DNA from: Halorubellus sp. JP-L1
Lineage (GTDB): Archaea; Halobacteriota; Halobacteria; Halobacteriales; Natrialbaceae
Assembly: GCF_011440375.1 (NCBI RefSeq)
Contig: NZ_JAAOIR010000001.1
Coordinates: forward strand, 1,178,001-1,242,000
Direction: 5' to 3'
DNA: 64,000 nt
Positions 8,510 to 16,756 of the stretch are shown here, piece by piece (position 1 is the stretch's first letter; each line of letters opens with the position of its first letter). The notes below the pieces were generated by a model. That model was not told where the DNA came from. It saw only the letters and a program-made list of their open reading frames with translations, and made no database searches. The position numbers were made by a program, and so were the translations under genes.

Positions 8510-9285
8510 GCTTTCGACTATTTCGCCGCGAGGCGTTTTGTTATGCAGCGGGCCAACCTCGGTAACCGAAGAGAGTGAAAGCGCTACGCGAACGTTACCG
8601 CAAACTCCCTTTTCGCTGTCATCTCCGGCGAAACGTATCGACGGGAACGGGCGATAGCGATAACTCGACCGTACCTCGAACTGCGGTCGCGACGGGCCGC
8701 GCTCGAACCGCCAGTAACCCGCCGTTTTCGCCAGCACGAAGAGAAACGTGGCGGCTCCAGGACTGGTCCGGAAGCCGACCGATACCGTCGGACGGACGAC
8801 CACGCCACCACGGTTAGGGCGTGTCGAACGACCGATGGAGTGGCGACGGCGTCGCGGGAGACCCGAGCACAGACGACCGTCGAAGCGGTGAGTCCGAGTA
8901 TGCGGTCGACCGCGATCGCGACGATTCGTGAGCGGACGTCCAGTGTCAGCGTGGATGTGAGACATCCGAGCGACGGGCGCTCCCGGGACAGCGACGCTTC
9001 GCGCTCGCACTGGCAGGCCAGCGCGCCGGGTGGTGGCGTGCGAACGAGAGTCAGGGGACGCCGGGGCGAGGGGCACGACCCGAACCGACCCACTGGACGG
9101 CCGTGCGTGGGGGTGACTGGCGTGCAGTGGCGAAGTGGGGATACCGACAGTGATCGAACCATGTCTTCCCGTCCGGTCGGCAAATCTCGCCAAGTCGCGC
9201 CGTTATAGAACAAATATACAGAACTAACCCCGTATCGCGCACGTTCGCCCGTAATTTTTCCCGTTTGGAATACAAACACGGAACG
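8510..9285. other. Gene-free stretch of about 780 bases
   Basis: The open frames here encode Arg/Ser-rich sequence without the acidic bias of true genes in this window, and none shows a recognisable domain. The two flanking genes diverge from it, so it should hold both promoters. The last 100 bases are markedly AT-richer and contain the cold-shock promoter. No clear repeat or RNA gene was seen. Confidence 0.6.
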
Positions 9286-9293
9286 CTTATACG
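9286..9293 (+). promoter_or_regulatory. TATA box of the cold-shock gene
   Basis: CTTATACG lies 26-33 bases before the ATG at 9319, with purine-rich sequence upstream that could serve as BRE. The spacing predicts a leaderless or nearly leaderless transcript. Confidence 0.7.
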
Positions 9294-9318
9294 CGTACTC
9301 GGGGTAGGATAAATCGTA

Positions 9319-9513
9319 ATGGCAGAAGGTAAGGTTGATTTCTTCAACGACACTGGCGGTTACGGTTTCATTTCCACCGAGGACGCTGACGACGACGTTT
9401 TCTTCCACATGGAGGACGTTGGTGGCGAGGACCTGACGGAAGGCACCGAGATCGAATTCGACATCGAACAGGCCCCCAAGGGCCCGCGCGCGAAGAACGT
9501 TCTTCGCGTCTAA
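9319..9513 (+). CDS. cspA: Cold-shock domain protein
   Basis: A 64-residue single cold-shock domain, an OB-fold that binds single-stranded RNA or DNA and acts as an RNA chaperone. RNP1 (GGYGFIS, residues 13-19) and RNP2 (VFFHM, 27-31) are intact, and the length is that of bacterial CspA. Unlike its neighbours the first third uses many T-ending codons, giving locally lower GC around the start, which would reduce mRNA structure there. It has its own promoter just upstream and is probably transcribed alone. Confidence 0.95.
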   Translation: MAEGKVDFFNDTGGYGFISTEDADDDVFFHMEDVGGEDLTEGTEIEFDIEQAPKGPRAKNVLRV

Positions 9514-9705
9514 CGCAGGTCCCAACAGTCGCCAGCGCGACTTTCAGACCGCGATTTTACGACGCTCACGTCCGACAGCCGGCGCGTCGTCCACCGGGAC
9601 GGCCGCGGCGTCGCGAGCGACGGCCTCGCACCGCTCGCTGACCGCCAGGTCAGTGGCGTCCGCGCGTCCGTCAGTCGTTTATGCCTGCATCGTCGAGCCT
9701 CGTGT

Positions 9706-9903
9706 ATGAGCACGACCATCACCGTGACCGGGATGTCCTGCGAGCACTGCGAGGAGACCGTCGCTGACGCGCTCGCCGACGTCGAGGGCGTCGCGTCGGT
9801 CGACGTCGACCGCGAGGCCGAGTCCGCGACGGTCGACGGCGACGCGGACCCGAACGCGCTCGTCGCGGCCGTCGAGGACGCCGGCTACGACGCCAGCGCC
9901 TGA
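9706..9903 (+). CDS. CopZ-like heavy-metal-associated (HMA) metallochaperone
   Basis: A 65-residue protein that is a complete HMA domain. The metal-binding loop is GMSCEHC, with Cys12 and Cys15 coordinating Cu(I) or a similar soft metal, and the C terminus is EDAGYDA as in CopZ. The family delivers copper to P-type ATPases, but no ATPase gene is next to it here. Gene symbol withheld because metal specificity is not visible. Confidence 0.9.
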   Translation: MSTTITVTGMSCEHCEETVADALADVEGVASVDVDREAESATVDGDADPNALVAAVEDAGYDASA

Positions 9904-10030
9904 TCGACGGCTCGGCCCACGTCGACGCCGCCGGCGACGCCGACGCGCTACTACGGGCCCGTAAAGACCCAATGTGAATTTCCAATCGTCATTTTCGGTA
10001 CAGATAGCCGTTGCTTCCGTTTCGGTTGCT

Positions 10031-10053
10031 ATTGGTATGCATGCAATACCAAT
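10031..10053. promoter_or_regulatory. Near-perfect palindrome upstream of the subtilisin gene
   Basis: ATTGGTAT (10031-10038) and ATACCAAT (10046-10053) are exact inverted repeats around a 7 bp centre. They sit in an AT-rich patch immediately before the first possible start codon (10054). Size and position fit an operator or a dimeric regulator site; a short hairpin is an alternative. Confidence 0.45.
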
Positions 10054-10080
10054 ATGGTATCCGTTCGCATGGACGAGCGC

Positions 10081-11391
10081 ATGCCAAACGTCAACAGGCG
10101 AACGTTCCTGACAGTGAGTGGCGCAACACTCGGCGGCATCGCCACGGGCACCAGCGTGACCGCGGCCGTGCGAACCGACCGATTCCTCGTCGAGACGAAG
10201 GGCAAAGGCGGTCTCCGAGGCCTCGACGTCGTCCACGAGATGCCCGGCGTCGACTTCGCCGTCGTCCGCGGATCGAAGAACGAACTCCGACGCCACAAGC
10301 GCGTGAAAGACTTCGCGCCCGACGTCGAGATCGAACTCGACGACCCCGACGTGAACGCGCGAGCGCCGACCGTCGAGGAGACGTCGGTCGAAGACGAAGA
10401 TCTCTACCCACTCCAATGGGACAAGCAGGACCTCGACGTCGCGACGGCCCACGAGACGACGAAGGGCGAGGACACACGCGTCGCGATCATCGACACGGGC
10501 GTCGCTGCCGGCCACCCGGACCTCGAGGTTAACGAAGACGTCTCAAGGAATTTCACCGGCGACGACCTCGGCTCGGCGAACGCGGCTGGCGGCTATCACG
10601 GCACGCACGTCGGTGGCATCGTCGCCGCGCAGGACAACGGCAAGGGCGTTATCGGAACTGCGTCCGAGACGGACCTCGTCGACTGTCGCGTGTTCTCGCC
10701 GAACTCGCTCGCATCATTCGGCGACATCCTCGCTGCCATTGTCTACAGCGCGGGAATCGACGCGGACGTCGCGAACCTCTCGCTCGGTGCGTACCCCGTC
10801 TCTAGGAAGGGTAACGGGCAGTTCTACGGGAAGACCCTCAACAGCGTGATGACGCACGCAAACAAAGAGGGGACCCTTCTCTGCATTGCCGCCGGCAACG
10901 ACAGCGCGGACCTCCAGCACGACGGGAACGTCATCAGCCTCCCGAACGAGGGAGCGCAAGCGTGTAGCGTCGCCGCGACCGGCCCGATCGGGTTCAACTG
11001 GGGGGAGGAACGCCTCGACGCACCGCCGGAGAGTCCTGCGTTCTACACGAACTACGGGACGAACGCGATCACGCTCGCGGCACCCGGCGGTGACGCCGAC
11101 CTTGAGACGACCAATCCAAATTATTACTTCGACCTCGTTCTGAGCACAATTGCAGAACCCGTCTTCGAGGACGGAACATATACTGGAGCGGACTACAGCT
11201 ACGGATGGGCGGCCGGAACGTCCATGGCCGCGCCGAACGTCGCCGGTGCGGCAGCGCTCGTCAAGAGCGCGAACCCGAACTACACCGCGAACCAGGTCGA
11301 GAGTGCGCTCAAGCGCGCGGCGGACGTACCCGAGGACTACGACAAGGCGTACTACGGGAGTGGCTACCTGAACATCCTCGACGCGCTCTGA
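10081..11391 (+). CDS. Tat-exported subtilisin-family serine protease (halolysin-like)
   Basis: A 436-residue secreted S8 protease. The start at 10081 puts the twin-arginine motif NRRTFLTVSG at residues 4-13; in-frame ATGs at 10054 and 10069 are alternatives. A propeptide of about 80 residues (an I9-like inhibitor region containing VVRGSKNELRRHKRVK) precedes the catalytic domain. The triad is Asp138 (IIDTGVAAGHP), His173 (HGTHVGG) and Ser381 (GTSMAAPNVAGAA), with oxyanion Asn273 (AAGND). There is no C-terminal extension after the protease domain, unlike classical halolysins with a tail. Tat export of folded protease is usual in haloarchaea. It probably degrades extracellular protein. Confidence 0.92.
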   Translation: MPNVNRRTFLTVSGATLGGIATGTSVTAAVRTDRFLVETKGKGGLRGLDVVHEMPGVDFAVVRGSKNELRRHKRVKDFAPDVEIELDDPDVNARAPTVEETSVEDEDLYPLQWDKQDLDVATAHETTKGEDTRVAIIDTGVAAGHPDLEVNEDVSRNFTGDDLGSANAAGGYHGTHVGGIVAAQDNGKGVIGTASETDLVDCRVFSPNSLASFGDILAAIVYSAGIDADVANLSLGAYPVSRKGNGQFYGKTLNSVMTHANKEGTLLCIAAGNDSADLQHDGNVISLPNEGAQACSVAATGPIGFNWGEERLDAPPESPAFYTNYGTNAITLAAPGGDADLETTNPNYYFDLVLSTIAEPVFEDGTYTGADYSYGWAAGTSMAAPNVAGAAALVKSANPNYTANQVESALKRAADVPEDYDKAYYGSGYLNILDAL

Positions 11392-11416
11392 ACCCGACGT
11401 CCGGCCGCGGGCGCTC

Positions 11417-12658
11417 CTATTCGTCGTCCTGGTCGATGAGTTTGTCGGCGAGCGTCGGGACGAACGTGCCGACGTCCGTGACCATCCCGACCGCCTGCGA
11501 GGAGCCCCGGTCGAGCAGTTGCGTGACGGTGGACGGGTCGATGTCGACGCAGATGACGGGCGTCGTCGACGGCAGGCAGTTCCCGACGGCGACGCTGTGG
11601 AGGAGCGTCGACAGCATGATGACGACGTCCGCCTCGTGCGCCTGGTCGCGGATGGCGTTCTGGGCCTCGACGGCGTCCGTGATCGTGTCCGGGAGCGGGC
11701 CGTCGTCGCGGATGCTCCCAGCGAGCACGTAGTCGACGTCCTGTTGGACGCAGTCGTACATGACGCCGGAGTCGACGACGCCGTCCTCGATCGCGGCCTC
11801 GATCCCGCCGGCGCGGATCACTTCGCTGATCGCGTAGATGTGGTGCTTGTGGCCCTTCCGCGGGCTCTCGAGGGTCTCGACGTTCAGCCCGAGGCTCGTC
11901 CCGTAGATGTTCCGTTCGATGTCGTGCACCGCGAACCCGTTCCCCGTCGAGAGCGCGTCGACGTACCCCTCGCGGACGAGGCGCGCGAACTCCGGGCCGG
12001 CGCCCGAGTGCAGGAGCGCCGGGCCGGTGACGGCGAGCACGGTCCCGCCGTCGGCCTTCGCCTCCCGGATGACGTCCGCGACGTCCTCGATGAGGCTCTC
12101 GCTCGGACGTTCGCTCGACACGCCGCCCTGCATGAACCCGAACGGACCGCTCCCGCCCCGGGGACGGTCCGGCGGGTCGACGCGCACCCCGAACTCGTCG
12201 GCGACGACGAGGTCGCCCGCCTCGATCGCGTTCAGGACCTTCGTGTACGCACGCGGCCCGCCGTCGGCGTCCGGGTCGACGACGACCGCGCAATCCATCT
12301 CGATGCGTTCGACGTCCAACCACTCGTCGTCGTGCCGGACCTGCGTCGGATGGTTCGTCGTCGAGTAGAACCCCTGTGGGACGACCTGGTCCGCGGGCGC
12401 CGGCTCGAGACGTGCGTCCCGCGGGTTCGGGACGTGCGCGCCCGTCTGGTGGAGTTCGTGCAGGATCTCGTGGAGGGTCTCCTCGTCGTCGGCCATCACG
12501 AGCATCCGACAGTACGACTCCGCGTGCTTGTGGCGGCCGACGTCGAACTGCTCGACGTCGAAGTCCCCACCCAAATCCATGATGGTCGTCATGCACCGCT
12601 GGAGCGTCCCCGAGTCGATGACGTGCCCTTCGACCTCGATGGCGCGTGCGACGGTCAT
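11417..12658 (-). CDS. TIGR00300/LOR-SDH family protein, probable archaeal ornithine cyclodeaminase
   Basis: A 413-residue cytoplasmic protein. The N terminus (EVEGHVIDSGTLQRCMTTI, GGDFDVEQFDVG, SYCRMLV) is the LOR/SDH domain found also after bacterial lysine-ketoglutarate reductase/saccharopine dehydrogenase. The C-terminal half has PVICVDIDPSTVTQL and TGPALLHSGAG, suggesting nucleotide binding. Members from methanogens, and the C-terminal domain of cyanobacterial AgrE, convert ornithine to proline and ammonia, so the same reaction is inferred here. No arginine-degradation gene lies beside it. Length and both ends agree with the family. Confidence 0.8.
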   Translation of the reverse strand: MTVARAIEVEGHVIDSGTLQRCMTTIMDLGGDFDVEQFDVGRHKHAESYCRMLVMADDEETLHEILHELHQTGAHVPNPRDARLEPAPADQVVPQGFYSTTNHPTQVRHDDEWLDVERIEMDCAVVVDPDADGGPRAYTKVLNAIEAGDLVVADEFGVRVDPPDRPRGGSGPFGFMQGGVSSERPSESLIEDVADVIREAKADGGTVLAVTGPALLHSGAGPEFARLVREGYVDALSTGNGFAVHDIERNIYGTSLGLNVETLESPRKGHKHHIYAISEVIRAGGIEAAIEDGVVDSGVMYDCVQQDVDYVLAGSIRDDGPLPDTITDAVEAQNAIRDQAHEADVVIMLSTLLHSVAVGNCLPSTTPVICVDIDPSTVTQLLDRGSSQAVGMVTDVGTFVPTLADKLIDQDDE

Positions 12659-12736
12659 GGGCGTACGGACGACGACGGGGGCCTTGAGGATTCGGCTCCC
12701 GGCCGAACCGCGTCAGGCGTCGACGGTCGCGACGCG

Positions 12737-14317
12737 TCAGCGGGCGCGGCGAATCGAGTAGTCGTCGTAGTCCTCGGGCGCGTAGTCCCCGCAGTCCTCG
12801 CCGTCGATCGTCGACGAACTACAGGAGAAGGACCCGCCCTCGAAGACGTCGCCCCCAATGGTCGCGTCGTCGACGGTCGTCTCGCCCGCTCCCGCGACGT
12901 CGCCACCGACCGTCGACGACGAGACTCCGACGTCGCCAGCTGACTCGACGCTCCCGTCCACCGTGGTCGAGGACTGGACGGTGACGTCCGAGTCTCCGTC
13001 GACGCCGCCGGACACGGTCGACGAGGAGACGCCGATCTCGTTCCCGGCGACGTCCCCGGCGATCTCCGTGCTCGAATCCACCGTGACGTCGCCGTCCGAG
13101 TCGACGCCGCCCTCGACCGTCGCGCCCGACACCGACGCGTCCGAGTCCGCGTCGACGTCGCCGGCGACGGACGACCCGGCGACCCCGACCTGGTTCCCGT
13201 CGATGCCGCCCGAGATCGACGTACTGGAGTCGACGGTGACGTCGCCGTCGGATTCGACCGTGCCGACGAGGCTCGCACCCGACGCCGTCACGTCGTCGTC
13301 CGCGGTGACCGACCCCTGGACGGTACTGCCTGAGACGTCGACGCTGCTCGTCGAGTCGACCGATCCCTCGACCGTGGACGCGTCGACGGATACCTCGTCC
13401 CCGTCGAGGTCGCCGCCGATCCGCGACCCCGAGTCCAGGGTGACGTCGTCGTCGGCGTCGACGTCGCCCGTCACCTCGCCGTCCGAGAGGTCGACGTCCT
13501 CCGTCGCCGTGACGGACCCGTCGATCGCCGAGTTCGTGAGGTCGACCTCGTCGCCCGCGGCGTCCCCGTCGATGCTGGAGCCGGTGTCGAGCGTGAGGTC
13601 CCCACCGGAGTCGACGGGGCCCGTGACCTCGGTGTCCTCCAGGTCGACGTCCTGGGGCGACGTCACCGTCCCCTCGACGAGCGCGTTCGCGAAGTCCGCT
13701 TCGCCGTCCGCTGTGACGTCGCCGTACACGTCGCCGTCGTCGAACGTGACCTCCTCGCCGTCGACGTCGCCGACGACTGCGCCGCCGTCCTCGACGGTGA
13801 CGTCGCCGTCCGTGACGACGTCGCAGTTCACGACGATGCCGTCGACGGTGACGTCGTCGGTGCCGCCGTTCGTCTGGTCGTCCACCCACTCGCAGCCCTC
13901 GTCGGGCGTGACGGGGAGCGGTTCGGCGTCGAACGTCGCGACGACGTAGCTCTCGCCCGTGTCGCTGTAGTACAGTATGCTGATCGTCTCGGCGAGCGGC
14001 GTGACGTTCACGGCCGTGCTCGCGGTGAGCGTCTTCGACGCAAGTACCGACTGGTTCGCGACCCCTTCGACGACGACGCGGCCGTCGCCGTCGCCGATGG
14101 CGTCGCCGCCGAGGTGCCGTAGCTCGTAGCCGCTCCCGGCCTCGTCGGGCGTCAGTTCGAGTTGGGCCTGCGGCGTCGGATCGGTCTCGCCGCCGAGTCC
14201 GTACACCATGAACAGCAGGACAGCTGCCAGCGTGACGACGATCGCCAGGACGAGAACGCCACCGACGACTGGCGACACCGCACGCTCAGCGCACTCGGTA
14301 CGGCCACCCGAACGCAT
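12737..14317 (-). CDS. Pilin-signal protein with a bactofilin-like beta-helix of about 17-residue repeats
   Basis: A 526-residue protein starting at ATG 14317. Residues 11-40 (ERAVSPVVGGVLVLAIVV...) are a class III signal: a short charged leader, a predicted PibD site after Ala13, then a hydrophobic segment as in haloarchaeal pilins. Residues 41-170 resemble the beta-rich DUF1628 pilin body. From about 175 to 505 the sequence is a series of 16-18 residue rungs of the type GDV..DGDVTVDSSTxIxG, with Asp, Ser and Val at regular positions. This is the pattern of a right-handed beta-helix as in bactofilin/polymer-forming proteins. Two Cys close to the C terminus (SFSCSSST, EDCGDY) may form a disulfide. 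Pilin processing plus a self-assembling helix suggests a surface filament or scaffold; that is inference. Confidence 0.75.
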   Translation of the reverse strand: MRSGGRTECAERAVSPVVGGVLVLAIVVTLAAVLLFMVYGLGGETDPTPQAQLELTPDEAGSGYELRHLGGDAIGDGDGRVVVEGVANQSVLASKTLTASTAVNVTPLAETISILYYSDTGESYVVATFDAEPLPVTPDEGCEWVDDQTNGGTDDVTVDGIVVNCDVVTDGDVTVEDGGAVVGDVDGEEVTFDDGDVYGDVTADGEADFANALVEGTVTSPQDVDLEDTEVTGPVDSGGDLTLDTGSSIDGDAAGDEVDLTNSAIDGSVTATEDVDLSDGEVTGDVDADDDVTLDSGSRIGGDLDGDEVSVDASTVEGSVDSTSSVDVSGSTVQGSVTADDDVTASGASLVGTVESDGDVTVDSSTSISGGIDGNQVGVAGSSVAGDVDADSDASVSGATVEGGVDSDGDVTVDSSTEIAGDVAGNEIGVSSSTVSGGVDGDSDVTVQSSTTVDGSVESAGDVGVSSSTVGGDVAGAGETTVDDATIGGDVFEGGSFSCSSSTIDGEDCGDYAPEDYDDYSIRRAR

Positions 14318-14622
14318 CGGTCGATATCGACGGTCCTTCCAAATCAGCGTTGTGGCAATCCAGGTGGTACTCGTCGCGCGCGCCCGAGTCCGCGACCACC
14401 CATCGGTCTCGGTGGGTGTGCGACGGTGAGGCCTACTCGGACTCTCGTCTTTCGGGAGGTACGGGAGGACTGGAGTGCCGCGAACGCGATCCGGACGAGG
14501 AAGAATCGATCCCTCGGAGCCCCGTTCCAGCGCTCGCCGCAGGCGTCGGTCGCCGGTCGGCCGCGACGCCACCGCCGTCTACTCGGTCTTCGTCTCCTCG
14601 CCGGCCGCGATGCCACCGAAGT
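14318..14622. other. Gene-free intergenic stretch
   Basis: About 300 bases between two minus-strand genes. The part next to 14317 should hold the promoter of the pilin-signal gene. The part next to 14623 contains a partial second copy of the 3' end of the lipoprotein gene (a GACCGAGTAGAC block followed by similar sequence), indicating a small local duplication. Confidence 0.5.
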
Positions 14623-14973
14623 CTACTCGGTCTCCGTCTCAGTTCCTTCGCCGGCCGCCGTCTCGGTATCCTCACCGACCTCCGTCTCGGTGTCTTCGCC
14701 CATCTCCGTCTCAGTATCCTCACCGACCTCCGTCTCGGTGTCTTCGCCCATCTCCGTCTCAGTATCCTCACCGACCTCCGTCTCGGTGTCTTCGCCGACC
14801 TCCGTCTCCGTACCGTCCTCTTCCTCGGTCAGTCCGTCGTCTTCCTCGGTGCCACCAACGGGGTCGGTCTCGTTGTCACCGGTCTCGGGGCCGGCACAGC
14901 CGGCGACGCCGACCGCGAGCGCAGTCGTGAGTCCAGTGACGAGCTTCCGTCGAGTGAGTTCGCGTCGTGTCAT
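14623..14973 (-). CDS. Small Tat lipoprotein with Glu/Thr repeats
   Basis: A 116-residue protein. The N terminus LTRRKLVTGLTTALA is a twin-arginine signal followed by the lipobox VAGCAG. Beyond that there is no folded domain: residues 45-116 are almost only Gly, Glu, Asp, Thr with the octapeptide GEDTETE(V/M) repeated seven times. At DNA level this is a 48 bp tandem repeat (about 14660-14805). It is probably an extended surface-attached polymer of unknown role. The reading frame ends within repeat-like sequence, so repeat slippage may have shortened it. Confidence 0.65.
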   Translation of the reverse strand: MTRRELTRRKLVTGLTTALAVGVAGCAGPETGDNETDPVGGTEEDDGLTEEEDGTETEVGEDTETEVGEDTETEMGEDTETEVGEDTETEMGEDTETEVGEDTETAAGEGTETETE

Positions 14974-15442
14974 CGACCGGGATTCAGCCCCGGACGGAAT
15001 TGGTTATTGGGAGGATAGCGACGGCAACGACGAAGTTACGGACGACGGATAGATCGTTCGTTTCGTTCAGCGACCGTAGGGTTGCGTTAGCTCGATGCGA
15101 CGGCGAACAGCGGTTCCCCGCGATGCGTTACCGGCCCGGCGGACGACCGACCGGATCGAAGTCGAGTCGATAGCGGCGGTTGAAGCGCTTCACGTCCCGA
15201 CCAGTCGCTTACCGAACCGTTCACGCCCCTGATCTACCCGCTCACGCGTTGCAGACGTACTCGTGCTCATGGACGTCGGTGGTCTCGCCGCGCTCGCGGA
15301 CGATCCAGTGGAGCCGAGCACGAGGTCCGCGTCCGCCCCGAGAATCGCGCTCGCTGGAGAGCCGGATCCTCGAGTCGTAGTATCGGCCGAGCTATCGCTG
15401 TCCGCGTCGGGTCGCGGGAGTCGAACGTCCAGAAATCAGCTG
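14974..15442. other. Gene-free stretch of about 470 bases
   Basis: No open frame here has both a usable start and protein-like composition. A short open stretch on the minus strand near 15240-15390 has acidic, His/Glu/Cys-containing composition but is preceded by a stop and lacks a start codon. Nothing else recognised. Confidence 0.5.
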
Positions 15443-15727
15443 TCAGTCGATGTGGCCTTCCGCCCGGAGCTGGTCCGCGTCCTCGTCGGTGTACCGCCAT
15501 TCGACGTTCGCCTTCTCGTCCTGCCAGTCCCACGGTTCCGCGATGACCACGTCGCCCTCGTTGATCCAGACGCGGTACTTCATGCGACCGGGGATCCGGC
15601 CCATTCGGTCCTCGCCGTCGGCGCATCGCAGTCGTACGTGATTGCCGCCGTTGTGCTCTGTGACCACGGCGAACACCTCGTCGTCGTTGGGCATTCGAAG
15701 GTTCTTGCGCCCAGTATTTTCACTCAC
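15443..15727 (-). CDS. eif1A: Translation initiation factor aIF-1A
   Basis: A 94-residue OB-fold (S1-like) protein that binds the ribosomal A site of the small subunit during initiation. The core is [40 protein letters not shown] and [10 protein letters not shown], characteristic of archaeal eIF1A. It starts at GTG 15727, giving the usual Asn/Arg-containing N-terminal tail; an internal ATG before PNDDE is less likely. A TATA-like box (15750-15757) at the right distance predicts a leaderless mRNA. Confidence 0.95.
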   Translation of the reverse strand: MSENTGRKNLRMPNDDEVFAVVTEHNGGNHVRLRCADGEDRMGRIPGRMKYRVWINEGDVVIAEPWDWQDEKANVEWRYTDEDADQLRAEGHID

Positions 15728-15749
15728 AGTCGTTACTGGAGAGGGATAG

Positions 15750-15757
15750 ACTTAAGT
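15750..15757 (-). promoter_or_regulatory. TATA box of the aIF-1A gene
   Basis: On the minus strand ACTTAAGT lies 23-30 bases before the GTG at 15727, in locally AT-rich sequence. Confidence 0.6.
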
Positions 15758-15954
15758 ATGTTGATTGGCATGCGAGCACGTGTCATCGGTGCGTCTCGGG
15801 CACTCAGACGACCGCTTTCGGGCGTTTCGGTGAGCGGCCACTCGCGACTGTCGTCGTTCACCCCGGGTGAACGAACGACGGGTCGTGCCCCGTAAGATGG
15901 AGGCGACCGTCGCCGACCGGGACGTTCACGGCACCAGCAGTCGTAGTGGCCAGC

Positions 15955-16428
15955 ATGGAGATCGTCAGCGTCGCCGCCGTCGCCGGGAACGGCGTCATCG
16001 GAGCGGGCGACAGACTACCGTGGGACCTGCCCGAGGAGGTGCGGCGGTACCGCGAGCGCGTCGCCGACGACCCGGTCGCGATCGGCCGCCGGACGTTCCA
16101 GATGTTCGACGACCTGCCCGGACGCGAGCAGATAGTGCTCTCGCGGACCGAGCGCGACTGGGAGCGACCGACCGCACACCACGCCGGCGGCGTCGAGGAC
16201 GCCATCGACGTCGCCAGCGACCTCGACGGCGACACGCTCTACGTCCTCGGCGGGAGCGCGATCTACGAGGCGTTCCTCGACGTCGTCGACCGGCAGCTCC
16301 TCAGCCGCGTCCACGGCGAGTACGACGGCGACGCGCACTACCCCGAGTTCGACCGCGACGAGTGGACCCTCGCCGGCGAGACCGAGTACGACGGCTACAC
16401 GCTCGAGGAGTGGGTGCGCGCGGACTGA
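15955..16428 (+). CDS. folA: Dihydrofolate reductase
   Basis: A 157-residue NADPH-dependent enzyme reducing dihydrofolate to tetrahydrofolate for thymidylate and purine synthesis. Visible motifs are NGVIGAGDRLPWDLPEE with the substrate-binding acidic residue, the cofactor stretch VAIGRRTFQMF, IVLSRTERDW, and YVLGGSAIYEAFL. These are the classic order. ATG 15955 fits the family start (IVSVAAVAGNGVIG). It is followed by a tandem repeat array rather than a thymidylate synthase gene. Confidence 0.95.
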   Translation: MEIVSVAAVAGNGVIGAGDRLPWDLPEEVRRYRERVADDPVAIGRRTFQMFDDLPGREQIVLSRTERDWERPTAHHAGGVEDAIDVASDLDGDTLYVLGGSAIYEAFLDVVDRQLLSRVHGEYDGDAHYPEFDRDEWTLAGETEYDGYTLEEWVRAD

Positions 16429-16467
16429 CGGCGAAGGCACGTCGAACGGTTCGACGGCACCGCCGGC

Positions 16468-16652
16468 GCGTGACGCGTAGCGGCGGTCTGCGCCTCACGC
16501 GTAGCGGCGGTCTGCGCCTCACGCGTAGCGGCGTCTGCGCCTCACGCGTAGCGGCGTCTGCGCCTCACGCGTAGCGGCGTCTGCGCCTCACGCGTAGCGG
16601 CGTCTGCGCCTCACGCGTAGCGGCGTCTGCGCCTCACGCGTAGCGGCGGTCT
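16468..16652. repeat. Eight-copy 23-24 bp tandem repeat
   Basis: The core CACGCGTAGCGGCGTCTGCG recurs with copies of the ACGCGT palindrome at 16473, 16497, 16521, 16544, 16567, 16590, 16613 and 16636, then a degenerate ninth copy near 16660. Spacing is 24 bp for the first two intervals and 23 bp afterwards, the difference being one G. There are no unique spacers, so it is not a CRISPR array. It lies between folA and the aIF-2 beta gene. Confidence 0.92.
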
Positions 16653-16728
16653 TCGAGTGACACGTAGCGGCCGCGTTCCGCGTGCAGCGCACTGCGCGTG
16701 CGGCGCGCCCACGCACGTCTCGGAGGGG

Positions 16729-16735
16729 CTTTACG
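16729..16735 (+). promoter_or_regulatory. TATA-like box of the aIF-2 beta gene
   Basis: CTTTACG 22-28 bases before the ATG at 16757, consistent with a leaderless transcript. Confidence 0.5.
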
Positions 16736-16756
16736 TCCCCGTGGTCTTTCAGTGGT

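Noticed and set aside
5774-8578. 934-codon open frame on the plus strand across the Thr-Glu protein
   Set aside because: It is the antisense of the repeat protein and reads as Leu/Arg repeats; it lacks acidic bias and any domain.
8584-9525. Minus-strand frame covering the intergenic region and the cold-shock gene
   Set aside because: It would run antisense through cspA, contains no motif and is not acidic like true genes.
15240-15390. Small zinc-binding-like coding stretch on the minus strand
   Set aside because: It has acidic composition with a terminal Cys, but a stop lies just upstream and no start codon exists.
16468-16652. CRISPR array
   Set aside because: Repeats are directly adjacent with no unique spacers and there are no cas genes.
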